From the IMG/VR virus record IMGVR_UViG_3300029448_000470, positions 1 to 22,945 of that record: DNA of 22,945 nucleotides, one strand, 5' to 3'. This DNA comes from a virus. Position 1 is the first letter of the stretch, and every line of letters begins with the position of its first letter. The translations under genes were made by a program, and so were the position numbers. Of this stretch, positions 1 to 6,569 are shown one piece after another. Below the pieces are notes generated by a model, which had not been told where the DNA came from, did not search any database, and saw only the letters and a program-made list of their open reading frames with translations.

Positions 1-1071
1 AAATCGGTGGCCTGGGATTATTTGAAAGAATTTGCGGGTGTTATAAAGGGCGTTTCTTTTCATGAGACGGAACTGAGGTGCGACTTACCCAACGGAGCCA
101 GGATTATGCTTCTTGGCGCAGAACGGCCTGATTCCATTCGTGGAATTTTTCTTGATGGTGTCGTGATGGACGAATATGCAGACATGCCCGAATCTGTGCT
201 TCCGGAGATTATACGGCCGGCGCTGAGTGACCGCAAAGGTTGGGGGATACTGATAGGTACACCAAGAGGTCATAATGCTTTCTATGAGGCTTATGAGAGG
301 GCTGTGAATGACAAGGATTGGTTAGCTGTAACCTATAGGGCAAGTGAAACAGGAATTGTTGACAGTGAAGAATTAGAAGCTGCCAGGGCTATGATGACTT
401 CGGACCAGTATGAACAGGAGTTTGAGTGTTCCTGGGTGGCGAATGTTCCGGGATCAATCTTTGGAAAAGAAATGCAAGATGCTCTTGATGAAGGGCGAAT
501 TTGTAATGTTCCTTATGATCCTTCTGCGAAGGTGGATACCTGGTGGGATTTAGGGATTGGAGATAGTAGCGCTATTTGGTTTACCCAAACAGTAGGCCGG
601 GCTGTTCATGTTATAGATTATTATGAAGCGAGGAACGAAGGTTTACCGCATTACTGCCAAATCTTATCTTCTAAGAATTATTTTTATGGGGATCATAATG
701 CGCCTCACGATATTGAGGTTAGGGAACTAGGGAGCGGAAAATCGCGCCGGGAGGTTGCCTGGGATCTAGGATTAAATTTTAGGGTGGTTCCAAAACTTCC
801 TCTTGAGGACGGAATCCACGCAGCGCAGATGTTGATACCGCGCTGTTGGTTTGACAGGGAGAACACAAAACATGGTTTGGAAGCTCTTAGGCAGTATCAC
901 CGCGCCTATAATGAAAAGAATAGAAGTTTTCGGGCAAGTCCTGTCCACGATTGGAGTTCGCATTGCAGCGATGCCTTTAGGTATTTGGCGGTTGGTTTGC
1001 GGGAAACGCGTAATTTCTCAAGACCCCCCCAACAAAAAGCCATTGCAGACTATAACCCCTTCGCAGCCTAA
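1..1071 (+). CDS. terL: Terminase large subunit (TerL), 5' end cut by the window
   Basis: This is the ATPase/nuclease motor subunit that pumps DNA into the prohead through the portal and cuts the concatemer. The frame is open at base 1, so the true start and the Walker A region lie upstream; the GTG at 7 is probably not the start. Numbering from that GTG as residue 1, a Walker B motif VVMDE with catalytic acidic D55/E56 follows a hydrophobic stretch, and the coupling motif GTPRGHN lies at 84-90. The C-terminal RNase H-like nuclease domain shows its acidic residues in DLGIGD (181-186), FYGD (about 229) and HDWSSHCSDAFRYLA (D315, D322). The order ATPase then nuclease and these motifs are diagnostic of phage TerL. 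Roughly 100 N-terminal residues appear to be missing. The 3' end overlaps, in another frame, the small basic reading frame that follows. Confidence 0.95.
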   Translation, partial: KSVAWDYLKEFAGVIKGVSFHETELRCDLPNGARIMLLGAERPDSIRGIFLDGVVMDEYADMPESVLPEIIRPALSDRKGWGILIGTPRGHNAFYEAYERAVNDKDWLAVTYRASETGIVDSEELEAARAMMTSDQYEQEFECSWVANVPGSIFGKEMQDALDEGRICNVPYDPSAKVDTWWDLGIGDSSAIWFTQTVGRAVHVIDYYEARNEGLPHYCQILSSKNYFYGDHNAPHDIEVRELGSGKSRREVAWDLGLNFRVVPKLPLEDGIHAAQMLIPRCWFDRENTKHGLEALRQYHRAYNEKNRSFRASPVHDWSSHCSDAFRYLAVGLRETRNFSRPPQQKAIADYNPFAA

Positions 1072-1207
1072 AAAGAAAACAAAAAGTTCAACAAAAAAAG
1101 CCACCACGACTGCAAAGCGAAAAAGAGCCAGAAATGCAGATGGGACGCTAAAAGGCGACGACCCAAGCACTCCAAATGTAAATGAGGCTTGGGAGCAAAA
1201 GGAATGA
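971..1207 (+). CDS. Small basic phage protein overlapping the terL 3' end (start uncertain)
   Basis: The frame ending at 1207 encodes a Lys/Thr-rich tract followed by a more ordered tail, ARNADGTLKGDDPSTPNVNE. The tail resembles short proteins I associate with the gene after terL in other phages; function unknown. The start is unclear: ATG 971 has only a distant GGAG, TTG 1043 has no Shine-Dalgarno, and ATG 872, which has GGGAG upstream, would overlap terL by 200 bases. The convincing protein-like part begins after about 1040. The frame is +1 relative to terL, and the two frames cross a run of seven C at 1024-1030, so synthesis as a frameshifted terL extension is an alternative. The frame stops just before the next gene, which starts at 1211. 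Presence of a real coding frame is likely; its N-terminus is not resolved. Confidence 0.55.
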   Translation: MPLGIWRLVCGKRVISQDPPNKKPLQTITPSQPKKKTKSSTKKATTTAKRKRARNADGTLKGDDPSTPNVNEAWEQKE

Positions 1208-1210
1208 TAA

Positions 1211-1363
1211 ATGGCTAAAAAACCTGGTTTATATGCGAATCTTCATGCGAAGAGAAAAAGAATAGCAGCCGGTAGCGGAGAAAAAATGCGAAAGCCTGGC
1301 AGCAAAGGCGCTCCAACGGCCAAAGCATTTCGAGATTCGGCCAAAACAGCGAAGAAAAGATAG
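1211..1363 (+). CDS. 50-residue very basic conserved phage protein
   Basis: A 50-residue protein, MAKKPGLYANLHAKRKRI..., preceded by AAGGAA about 7 bases upstream of ATG 1211. It is rich in Lys and Arg (about a third of residues) with few acidic residues. The GLYANLHAKRKRIAAGSGEK block and the following MRKPGSKGAPTAKAF segment match my memory of a short, highly conserved family found in marine phages, including T4-like cyanophages; its role is not known to me. Its strong positive charge and position in the packaging/head cluster suggest binding to DNA or to an acidic head protein, which is inference. It is followed one base later by the next gene's ATG. Confidence 0.8.
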   Translation: MAKKPGLYANLHAKRKRIAAGSGEKMRKPGSKGAPTAKAFRDSAKTAKKR

Positions 1364-1364
1364 T

Positions 1365-1568
1365 ATGGGCGCGCCGGTAAAGTCTGGGGATAATCCAAGA
1401 CGCGCAAGTTTTCTGGCCAGAATGGGTAATATGCCTGGTCCGGAAAGAAAAAACGGCAAGAAAACGCCTCTTCTGCAATCTCTCAATGATTGGGGTGCAA
1501 GCAGTAAAGCGGATGCGCGTAGCAAATCACGCAATATTTCAAAGCGCAATAAGAATAAAAAAGGATAG
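1365..1568 (+). CDS. Small basic hypothetical phage protein (67 aa)
   Basis: A 67-residue protein starting one base after the previous stop. The middle reads SFLARMGNMPGPERKNGKKT and is followed by LLQSLNDWGASSKADARSKS; the C-terminus is Lys/Asn-rich (NISKRNKNKKG). The SF-ARM plus L--W-xxS pattern is typical of short proteins encoded near terminase and portal genes in podoviruses and may relate to a DUF6321-like family; I hold that only weakly. There is no signal peptide or membrane segment. Translation is probably coupled to the preceding gene, as no strong Shine-Dalgarno precedes ATG 1365. Function unknown; a head or packaging accessory role is inferred from position only. Confidence 0.7.
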   Translation: MGAPVKSGDNPRRASFLARMGNMPGPERKNGKKTPLLQSLNDWGASSKADARSKSRNISKRNKNKKG

Positions 1569-1571
1569 GGC

Positions 1572-2444
1572 ATGGCATTAAGTATATTTGGATATAAGGT
1601 TCAGAATCCTACGGCTGCGCGCCAGGACGCAATGCGTTCCAGAAGCTACAACAATGTAGGTGAAAAAACACAAGGCAGAGATAAAACAGAAGAAAACAAA
1701 GCCAAAAGAAAAGCTGCCGGAGAAGCATCTGGCGGTGCGTATGTAACAAAACGCAGAAGAGATGGCGAATACCGGGCTGATATATCTGCCGATGCAAGGG
1801 CCGACGCAGAACGACTTGGCATAGATCTTCCCGATAGAGGACCGTCGGGTAATCGTATGTCCGTTACAAATCGTGTTAAAAAGTTTAATGAAGCGCTTAA
1901 CGCTGCCAGGGATCAAGAAACGGCTGATGCAGAAGTGGCCGTTGAAGATGATACAAGCCTTTCTACAGATGATTTAGATGCTAACGATGGCATTGGTTCT
2001 GTCGCCGACGCAATGGAAGGTGTTGAAGCTGCAGCCGATACAAATGTTACAGGCGTTGATGCCGGTGGAAATACAAGTGATGGTTCTGAATTAACCGCAG
2101 AACAACAAGCGGAAATAGCAGCGATTGCGTCTGCAGCCGATACATCTGGCGCTGAACAGGCAGCAGCAGCTTCGGGCAGTTATGAAGCGGTAGCAAGCGG
2201 TTTAAGCGGTGATAGTGGGTTTACAGCCGGTGGTGTGGATAATGACAGCTTTACAGGCAGCGCAGCCGGTGGTGCAGCCGAAGCGGATATAGCCGAAGTT
2301 ATAAGTGAAAGCGAAGAAGAAGATGAAGCCATAGATAGTTACAGGCAAGGACGAAGATCAACCATAGCAACTTCGGCCCAAGGATTACTTTCAAGCGCTC
2401 CAACTCGGCCTACAAGATCTCTTATGGGCGGTATGATCGTATGA
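1572..2444 (+). CDS. Acidic, low-complexity hypothetical protein (290 aa)
   Basis: The gene starts at ATG 1572 with GGATAGGG upstream. The product has two halves. Residues 1-110 are basic and partly ordered (MALSIFGYKVQNPTAARQDA, then a Lys/Arg-rich stretch and an Arg/Asp-rich segment). Residues 115-270 are an Ala/Gly/Ser/Asp/Glu-rich, probably disordered acidic stretch with loosely repeated AAD- and AGG-type words. The last residues (PTRPTRSLMGGMIV) look like a conserved short C-terminal peptide. I do not recognise the family. The charge layout and its place between terL and portal would suit a head-associated or DNA-mimicking protein, but this is inference. The stop overlaps the next ATG as ATGA. 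Confidence 0.75.
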   Translation: MALSIFGYKVQNPTAARQDAMRSRSYNNVGEKTQGRDKTEENKAKRKAAGEASGGAYVTKRRRDGEYRADISADARADAERLGIDLPDRGPSGNRMSVTNRVKKFNEALNAARDQETADAEVAVEDDTSLSTDDLDANDGIGSVADAMEGVEAAADTNVTGVDAGGNTSDGSELTAEQQAEIAAIASAADTSGAEQAAAASGSYEAVASGLSGDSGFTAGGVDNDSFTGSAAGGAAEADIAEVISESEEEDEAIDSYRQGRRSTIATSAQGLLSSAPTRPTRSLMGGMIV

Positions 2445-2617
2445 ATTTAGCCGGGAAAATGGGAAAGAAAAGCCCACAACCTTCCAAGAATAAAAAAATG
2501 GGTACGGTAAATCCCCTGGAAAGATTAATGCAAAAGATGGCCGGGCGTTCTCAAGGGCGCGCAATAGCCGGAATAAAGGCTCCATCTGCAATGAATAGGA
2601 AACGCAATGGCTATTGA
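2441..2617 (+). CDS. Small basic hypothetical protein (58 aa)
   Basis: A 58-residue frame starts at ATG 2441, whose last bases are the TGA of the previous gene (ATGA overlap), and ends 11 bases inside the portal gene. The sequence begins MNLAGKMGKKSPQPSKNKKM, continues with a GTVNPLERLMQKMAG segment, and ends NRKRNGY. It is strongly basic, Met-rich and without a membrane segment. The coupled overlaps at both ends and lack of any other gene between 2444 and 2607 argue that it is translated. I do not recognise a family. It is the fourth basic mini-protein in this cluster. Confidence 0.65.
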   Translation: MNLAGKMGKKSPQPSKNKKMGTVNPLERLMQKMAGRSQGRAIAGIKAPSAMNRKRNGY

Positions 2618-4211
2618 AAAAAATCCTATGATTGAATCCCTGGATCAGCGTTTTTCGACGCTGCATGACAAACGATCAAATTGGGAAAAGCATTGGCAAG
2701 AACTAGCGGATTATATGCTTCCTAGAAAAGCGGATATAACAAAAAGAAGAACGCAAGGGGATAAAAGAACAGAATTAATTTTTGATGCAACGGCCATTCA
2801 TGCGGTTGAATTACTTTCATCTTCTTTGCATGGGATGCTAACTTCGCCATCCTCGCCCTGGTTTCAAATGCGGTATCGCAATCCAGACTTAAATCAAAAC
2901 GATGAAGCAAAAGAATGGCTTGAATCCTCTACAGAACAAATGTACGAGGCGTTTCAGCGTTCTAATTTTCAACAGGAAATACACGAATTATATTTTGATT
3001 TGTGTGTTTTTGGTACGGCTGCAATCTTTGTGGAACTTGATGATACACAAACCTTGCGATTTTCAACGCGCAGTATAGCAGAAATATATATATCCGAAGA
3101 TCATAATGGCCGGGTTGATACGGTCTATCGTAAGTTTGATTTAACCGCCAGGGCCGTAGCGCAGCGTTTTGGCGAAAAGAATTTACCAGAAAAAATAGAA
3201 AAAGCGCTTGTCGAGGATCCGTATAGCGAACATCCTATTGTTCATGTGTTGTTTCCGCGCGGAGAAACAACAAAAAAAACAAGTAAAAAATCAGAAAATA
3301 AGCCTGTTGCATCAATTTATTATTGTGCTGAGTCAAAAATGTTACTAAGCGAAAGCGGGTTTGACGAATTTCCTATGATGGTTCCGCGTTTTGTAAAAGA
3401 TTCTGTGTCTACCTATGGACGCGCGCCGGCCATGACTGCGCTTCCAGACGTAAAAATGTTAAACACAATGGCCAAAGTCAACATTGTTTCGGCCCAAAAA
3501 CAAGCGGATCCGCCATTAATGGTTCCGGACGATGGATTTGTGTTGCCGGTAAGAACAACTCCGGGCGCTTTAAACTTTTACCGAACAGGAACCAGGGATA
3601 GACTTGAGCCTTTGCAAACTGGCGCAAACAATCCTTTATCTTTTCAAATGGAAGAACAGCGAAGAAACGCTATTCGCCAGGCTTTTTATGTTGACCAACT
3701 GTTATTAGGGCAAGGCTCTAATATGACAGCAACAGAGGTATTACAACGCAACGAAGAAAAAATGAGACTTCTTGGACCAGTCGTAGGAAGATTGCAACAA
3801 GAATTGCTCCAACCTCTCATCTCTAGGTCTTTTGCGTTGTTGCTCCGGAGTCGGCTCCTCCCTCCGGCTCCGGAGTTTTTAAGTGGCCAGGATATTGATA
3901 TAGAATATGTCAGTCCTCTTGCTAAAGCGCAGAAAATGACAGATCTGCAGACGGTAACGCGTGGAATAGAAGTTATGGCGCAGCTTGGAGAATTTGCTCC
4001 TATAGCGGATTATTTGGACGGTGATAGGCTTGTTAAGTATGTTGCAAGTGCTACCGGTATACCGGCTACAATCTTGCGCTCACCGGAAGAAATAGCGCAG
4101 TTAAGGCAGCGACAGGCAGAACAGGCCCAGGCCCAGGCTGAACAGCAACAAGCCATGCTTGAAGCGGAACAACTGCAAAAGGCAGCGCCAATGGTTAAGG
4201 CTGTTAGTTAA
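2607..4211 (+). CDS. Portal / head-to-tail connector protein (T7 gp8-like)
   Basis: This 534-residue protein is nearly identical in length to T7 gp8 (536). As a dodecameric ring it would occupy one capsid vertex, bind terminase during packaging and later carry the tail. The N-terminal helix region (FSTLHDKRSNWEKHWQELAD) followed by YMLPRKAD and the SSLHGMLTSPSSPWF block are hallmarks of the T7-type Head-tail connector family (Pfam Head-tail_con). A NMTATEVLQRNEEK motif is seen in the second half. The C-terminal 50 residues are a Gln/Ala-rich coiled coil (RQRQAEQAQAQAEQQQ). AGGA lies upstream of ATG 2607. An odd feature is a strong terminator-like hairpin within the coding sequence at 3843-3880. 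The stop shares one base with the next ATG. Confidence 0.95.
   Translation: MAIEKNPMIESLDQRFSTLHDKRSNWEKHWQELADYMLPRKADITKRRTQGDKRTELIFDATAIHAVELLSSSLHGMLTSPSSPWFQMRYRNPDLNQNDEAKEWLESSTEQMYEAFQRSNFQQEIHELYFDLCVFGTAAIFVELDDTQTLRFSTRSIAEIYISEDHNGRVDTVYRKFDLTARAVAQRFGEKNLPEKIEKALVEDPYSEHPIVHVLFPRGETTKKTSKKSENKPVASIYYCAESKMLLSESGFDEFPMMVPRFVKDSVSTYGRAPAMTALPDVKMLNTMAKVNIVSAQKQADPPLMVPDDGFVLPVRTTPGALNFYRTGTRDRLEPLQTGANNPLSFQMEEQRRNAIRQAFYVDQLLLGQGSNMTATEVLQRNEEKMRLLGPVVGRLQQELLQPLISRSFALLLRSRLLPPAPEFLSGQDIDIEYVSPLAKAQKMTDLQTVTRGIEVMAQLGEFAPIADYLDGDRLVKYVASATGIPATILRSPEEIAQLRQRQAEQAQAQAEQQQAMLEAEQLQKAAPMVKAVS
3843..3880 (+). terminator. Terminator-like hairpin inside the portal coding sequence
   Basis: A 12-base arm CTCCGGAGTCGG (3843-3854) can pair with CCGGCTCCGGAG (3864-3875), all Watson-Crick except one G-U wobble, across a 9-base loop. 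It is followed directly by TTTTT (3876-3880). In form this is a canonical intrinsic terminator, but it lies in frame inside the portal gene, where it encodes LRSRLLPPAPEF. The GC-rich hairpin contrasts with AT-leaning surroundings. Whether it stops transcription is unknown; a translating ribosome would suppress it. Confidence 0.55.
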
Positions 4212-4441
4212 TGAAACAACTTGAAGAATTAAAGTTAGCCTATCGGCGTACCTTTGCGTCCGACGATGGCCAGGCTGTTATGGCCGATATGGGAAAAAGA
4301 TTTTATTTTAACGCAACGACTTTTGTTCCTGGTGATCCACACCAATCAGCTTTTCTTGAAGGTCAACGCAGCGTTTTACTTTTAATTACCAGGATGATGA
4401 CCGAAGAAAAGGAACCCGAAAGGACAGATACAAATGAGTGA
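4211..4441 (+). CDS. Bbp19-like small phage protein (76 aa)
   Basis: A 76-residue protein beginning MKQLEELKLAYRRTF and including AVMADMGKRF and a GDPHQSAFLEGQRSVLLLI stretch. The pattern AYRxxF...VL.DL...F....F..D....A...EGxR.V...I is that of the Bbp19-like family (named from Bordetella phage BPP-1), encoded between portal and scaffold in many podoviruses. Its role is not established. There is no membrane segment. The ATG overlaps the portal stop by one base, and its own end overlaps the scaffold start by 8 bases, so the three are probably translationally coupled. Confidence 0.75.
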   Translation: MKQLEELKLAYRRTFASDDGQAVMADMGKRFYFNATTFVPGDPHQSAFLEGQRSVLLLITRMMTEEKEPERTDTNE

Positions 4442-5291
4442 AGAGACAACCCAGGCCGATGCCGGATCTCAAGGAGCAGCCGAAGCTGCACCAGTTACAT
4501 TTATTGATTCACTACCCGAAGATTTAAGATCAGAACCAAGTTTAAAAAACTTCACGGACTCGGCTTCCCTGGCAAAAAGCTATGTTCACGCGCAAAGATT
4601 AATTGGCGCTGATAAAATTGCTATTCCAAAAGGCGGTTCAACTCCGGAAGAATGGCGATCCGTTTATACAAAACTTGGCGCGCCGGAAACACCGGAAGCA
4701 TATCAGTTTAAAAACAAAGATTTTTTTGAACCCGAAGCGCTTACAGTCTTTCAAAAACAGGCTTATGATGCCGGATTAACCGGTAGACAGGCCGATCAAA
4801 TGGTTGAATACCTGGCAAACGCAAGCCAGGAAAGCGAAAACGAGTATAATACAGGAGCGCAAGCTGCCCGGAATGAGGGATTGCAAGCCCTGGAAACAGA
4901 ATGGGGAGCAGCTTTTGACCAGAAAATGACCCGCGCCAGGAGTGCTGCTTTTTCAGAATTACCTACGGAAGTGCGCGAAGTCCTCGATGATAATGGAAAA
5001 ACAGTAAAACAAGAAGTTATTCCTTTATTTGAAGATACGCTTTTGGCAGATGGCCGGGTTCTCGGTGATATGCCGGAAATCATAATGATGTTTGAAAAAC
5101 TCGCAGATAGTATGAGCGAGGATACTTTGGTTGGAGAACAAACTTCTCTTATTAAAACTCCAGATCAAGCATTTCGGGAACGAGAGGAAATTGTAAAGGA
5201 TACACAGGGTCCATATTGGGATCAATACCATCCGGAACATAAAGCCTATGTTGCCCGAGCATTAGAATTACAAGAGTTAATTAACCCTTAA
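4434..5291 (+). CDS. Capsid assembly scaffolding protein (T7 gp9-like position)
   Basis: A 285-residue acidic protein (T7 gp9 is about 307) encoded between portal and capsid. It starts with a disordered Ala/Gln/Glu-rich segment (MSEETTQADAGSQGAAEAAP), then FIDSLPEDLRSEPSLKNF, LAKSYVHAQRLIG and PKGGSTPEEWRSVYTKLGAP. These blocks are typical of phage scaffold/capsid assembly proteins, which guide capsid polymerisation and leave before DNA entry. The second half is helical, with an acidic tail ending in ARALELQELINP. No protease motif is visible, so exit without cleavage as in T7 and P22 is plausible. The gene overlaps the preceding gene by 8 bases and ends before the structured leader of the capsid gene. 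Confidence 0.85.
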   Translation: MSEETTQADAGSQGAAEAAPVTFIDSLPEDLRSEPSLKNFTDSASLAKSYVHAQRLIGADKIAIPKGGSTPEEWRSVYTKLGAPETPEAYQFKNKDFFEPEALTVFQKQAYDAGLTGRQADQMVEYLANASQESENEYNTGAQAARNEGLQALETEWGAAFDQKMTRARSAAFSELPTEVREVLDDNGKTVKQEVIPLFEDTLLADGRVLGDMPEIIMMFEKLADSMSEDTLVGEQTSLIKTPDQAFREREEIVKDTQGPYWDQYHPEHKAYVARALELQELINP

Positions 5292-5435
5292 TTAGCTCTG
5301 TATAGTAGACAAGCGAAAGCCCTACGACACCAAACTTGTGTGCCAAGTGGAATTGACCGTCCTTATCGGTAAGTCCGACCCTTCGGGATAATCAGACGCG
5401 AAAAACTTTCAATTTAAAATAGCAAGGAGATTGTA
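5292..5435 (+). promoter_or_regulatory. Structured untranslated leader of the capsid gene
   Basis: The 144 bases between scaffold and capsid hold no gene but fold well on paper. GTAG/CTAC (5305-5308 with 5322-5325) encloses GC-GAAA-GC with a GNRA loop. ACTTG/CAAGT (5334-5338 with 5344-5348) is flanked by CC/GG. A longer hairpin at 5358-5398 has CGTC/GACG, then TTATC/GATAA (5363-5367 with 5387-5391), then CCGA/TCGG closing a CCCT loop. A strong AAGGAGA (5424-5430) precedes ATG 5436. There is no U-run, so it is not a normal terminator. It could be an mRNA processing or stability element, or carry a phage promoter I cannot recognise. Confidence 0.5.
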
Positions 5436-5642
5436 ATGTCAACGACTATTACAACTGCATTTGTCAATCAATTCTCGGCAAATGTTACAATGCTATCTCA
5501 ACAGCAAGGTTCCCTTTTGCGCTCGACCGTAGATACGGAATCCGTTAATGGTGAGAAAGCATTTTTCGACCAGGTGGGATCGGCAGCAGCCGTAGCCCGC
5601 ACATCAAGACATAGTGATACACCACTCATGGACACCCCCCAT
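5436..5642 (+). CDS. Major capsid protein, exon 1 (residues 1-69 of 285)
   Basis: First exon of the major head protein, the HK97-fold subunit that forms the icosahedral shell. It begins MSTTITTAFVNQFSANVTML after a strong AAGGAGA Shine-Dalgarno and ends ...SDTPLMDTPH. Unspliced mRNA would stop at TAA 5643-5645, the first three bases of the intron, giving a useless 69-residue fragment. Removing 5643-5904 joins CAT (His69) to ACA (Thr70) in phase 0 and restores the expected motif DTPLMDTPHTRRMVTLQDYE, which is continuous in capsid proteins of this kind (Phage_capsid_2-like). The spliced protein is 285 residues. Codons here use more C-ending synonyms than neighbouring genes, as expected for a highly expressed gene. 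Confidence 0.9.
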
Positions 5643-5904
5643 TAATCTTAGTGGCCTAGTATAGTAATATACTTTGCAAACTCTGTGAACTCAGGGGAAG
5701 CCTAAGTTAGAAATAATATGGTAATCCTGATCCAAGCCTGGTGTAAGCCAGGAAGGTGCAACGACTATCCTTTTTAGGAGTAGGGCTAAGCAGCCCGAAG
5801 CGCAGAGCATCCCAAGCGGATGGTGATATAGTCTGATCTATATAGAAATATATAGCAGTTTTTAGAAACGGTTTTGGTTTAGCGATCCAAAGCGAACATA
5901 AATG
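5643..5904 (+). ncRNA. Self-splicing group I intron (IA-like, no homing endonuclease) in the capsid gene
   Basis: The conserved group I elements are present in order. P1: exon CCAU (5639-5642) pairs with GUGG (5651-5654), giving the required U-G wobble at the 5' splice site. P2: AGTATA/TATACT with a GUAA loop (5658-5673). P3: CTCTGTG (5681-5687) with CGCAGAG (5801-5807). P4/P5 region: about 5688-5708. P6: CCTGG/CCAGG (5737-5752). P7: GACTA (5763-5767) with TAGTC (5829-5833). P7.1: TCCT/AGGA (5768-5779). P7.2: GGGCT/AGCCC (5783-5796). P8: CATCC/GGATG (5808-5822). P9: CTATATA/TATATAG with a GAAA loop (5838-5855). The intron ends in G (5904). AAGA in exon 2 (5907-5910) can pair with TCTT (5646-5649) as P10. 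P7.1/P7.2 point to subgroup IA, and the core strongly recalls the T4 td intron. At 262 nt it has no room for an endonuclease. Confidence 0.9.
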
Positions 5905-6555
5905 ACAAGACGAATGGTGACACTACAAGACTATGAATACGCAGATCTAATCGACTCCCAAGATAAGGTTCGATTACTCGCGGATCCCACGAGTACCTAT
6001 AGTCGTGCTGCAGCTTTTAGCATGGGAAGAGCAATGGATGACGTAATTATTGATGCGTTTAATGCTTCTGCAAAAACTGGTAAAGATGGCACAACTTCAA
6101 CATCATTACCGGCCGGCAATATTATTGCTCATGGTTCTGCAGGGCTTACGATTGCTAAACTCGTAACCGCGAAGAAGAAACTTGACCAGGGAAGTGTGGA
6201 TCCGTCCATTCAACGATACATTGTTGTAACGCCCGAACAAATTGAAGATTTGTTGAACACGACGGCTGTTCAAAGTTCTGATTTCAATACTGTCAAGGCG
6301 CTCGTTCAAGGAACGGTGGACACCTTCGTCGGCTTCAAATTTATCGTTTCCAATCGTTTAAAAGACGATGGCACATCGCGTGAGTGTTACGCCTGGGCAA
6401 TGGATGGGATGAAACTTGCTGTTGGCCAGGAGCCGGTAGCGAGAATCGACGAGCGAGCAGATAAGAGTTATTCAACTCAAATCTATTATTCACAGACGAT
6501 TGGCTCCACAAGGATGGAAGAAGCCAAAGTCATTCAAATTCTATGTAACGAGTAG
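5905..6555 (+). CDS. Major capsid protein, exon 2 (residues 70-285)
   Basis: Second exon, starting TRRMVTLQDYEYADLIDSQD, a highly recognisable block of podovirus capsid proteins with the Phage_capsid_2-type HK97 fold. Later segments include RLLADPTSTYSRAAAFSMGR, an AMDDVIIDAF helix, the YIVVTPEQIEDLL block and FIVSNRLKDDG, with a C-terminal STRMEEAKVIQILCNE. An ATG at 5902-5904 is created by the last three intron bases and lies in frame, so naive gene calling would report a 217-residue gene from 5902. No Shine-Dalgarno precedes it, and the N-terminal arm would be missing, so I treat it as an artefact. The stop is followed by AGGAAAGGAG, the ribosome site of the next gene. Confidence 0.92.
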   Translation, partial: TRRMVTLQDYEYADLIDSQDKVRLLADPTSTYSRAAAFSMGRAMDDVIIDAFNASAKTGKDGTTSTSLPAGNIIAHGSAGLTIAKLVTAKKKLDQGSVDPSIQRYIVVTPEQIEDLLNTTAVQSSDFNTVKALVQGTVDTFVGFKFIVSNRLKDDGTSRECYAWAMDGMKLAVGQEPVARIDERADKSYSTQIYYSQTIGSTRMEEAKVIQILCNE

Positions 6556-6569
6556 GAAAGGAGCTAGAA

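Noticed and set aside
5353-5392. Sigma70-like promoter (TTGACC at 5353 and GATAAT at 5387)
   Set aside because: The spacing is 28 bases instead of about 17, and both boxes are part of the predicted hairpin.
5292-5435. Hammerhead ribozyme in the capsid leader
   Set aside because: GCGAAA words are present, but there is no CUGANGA core strand, so the catalytic core is missing.
5436-6555. Capsid gene broken by a frameshift or stop mutation (pseudogene)
   Set aside because: The interruption has all main group I intron pairings and exact in-frame removal restores the conserved protein, so it is an intron rather than decay.
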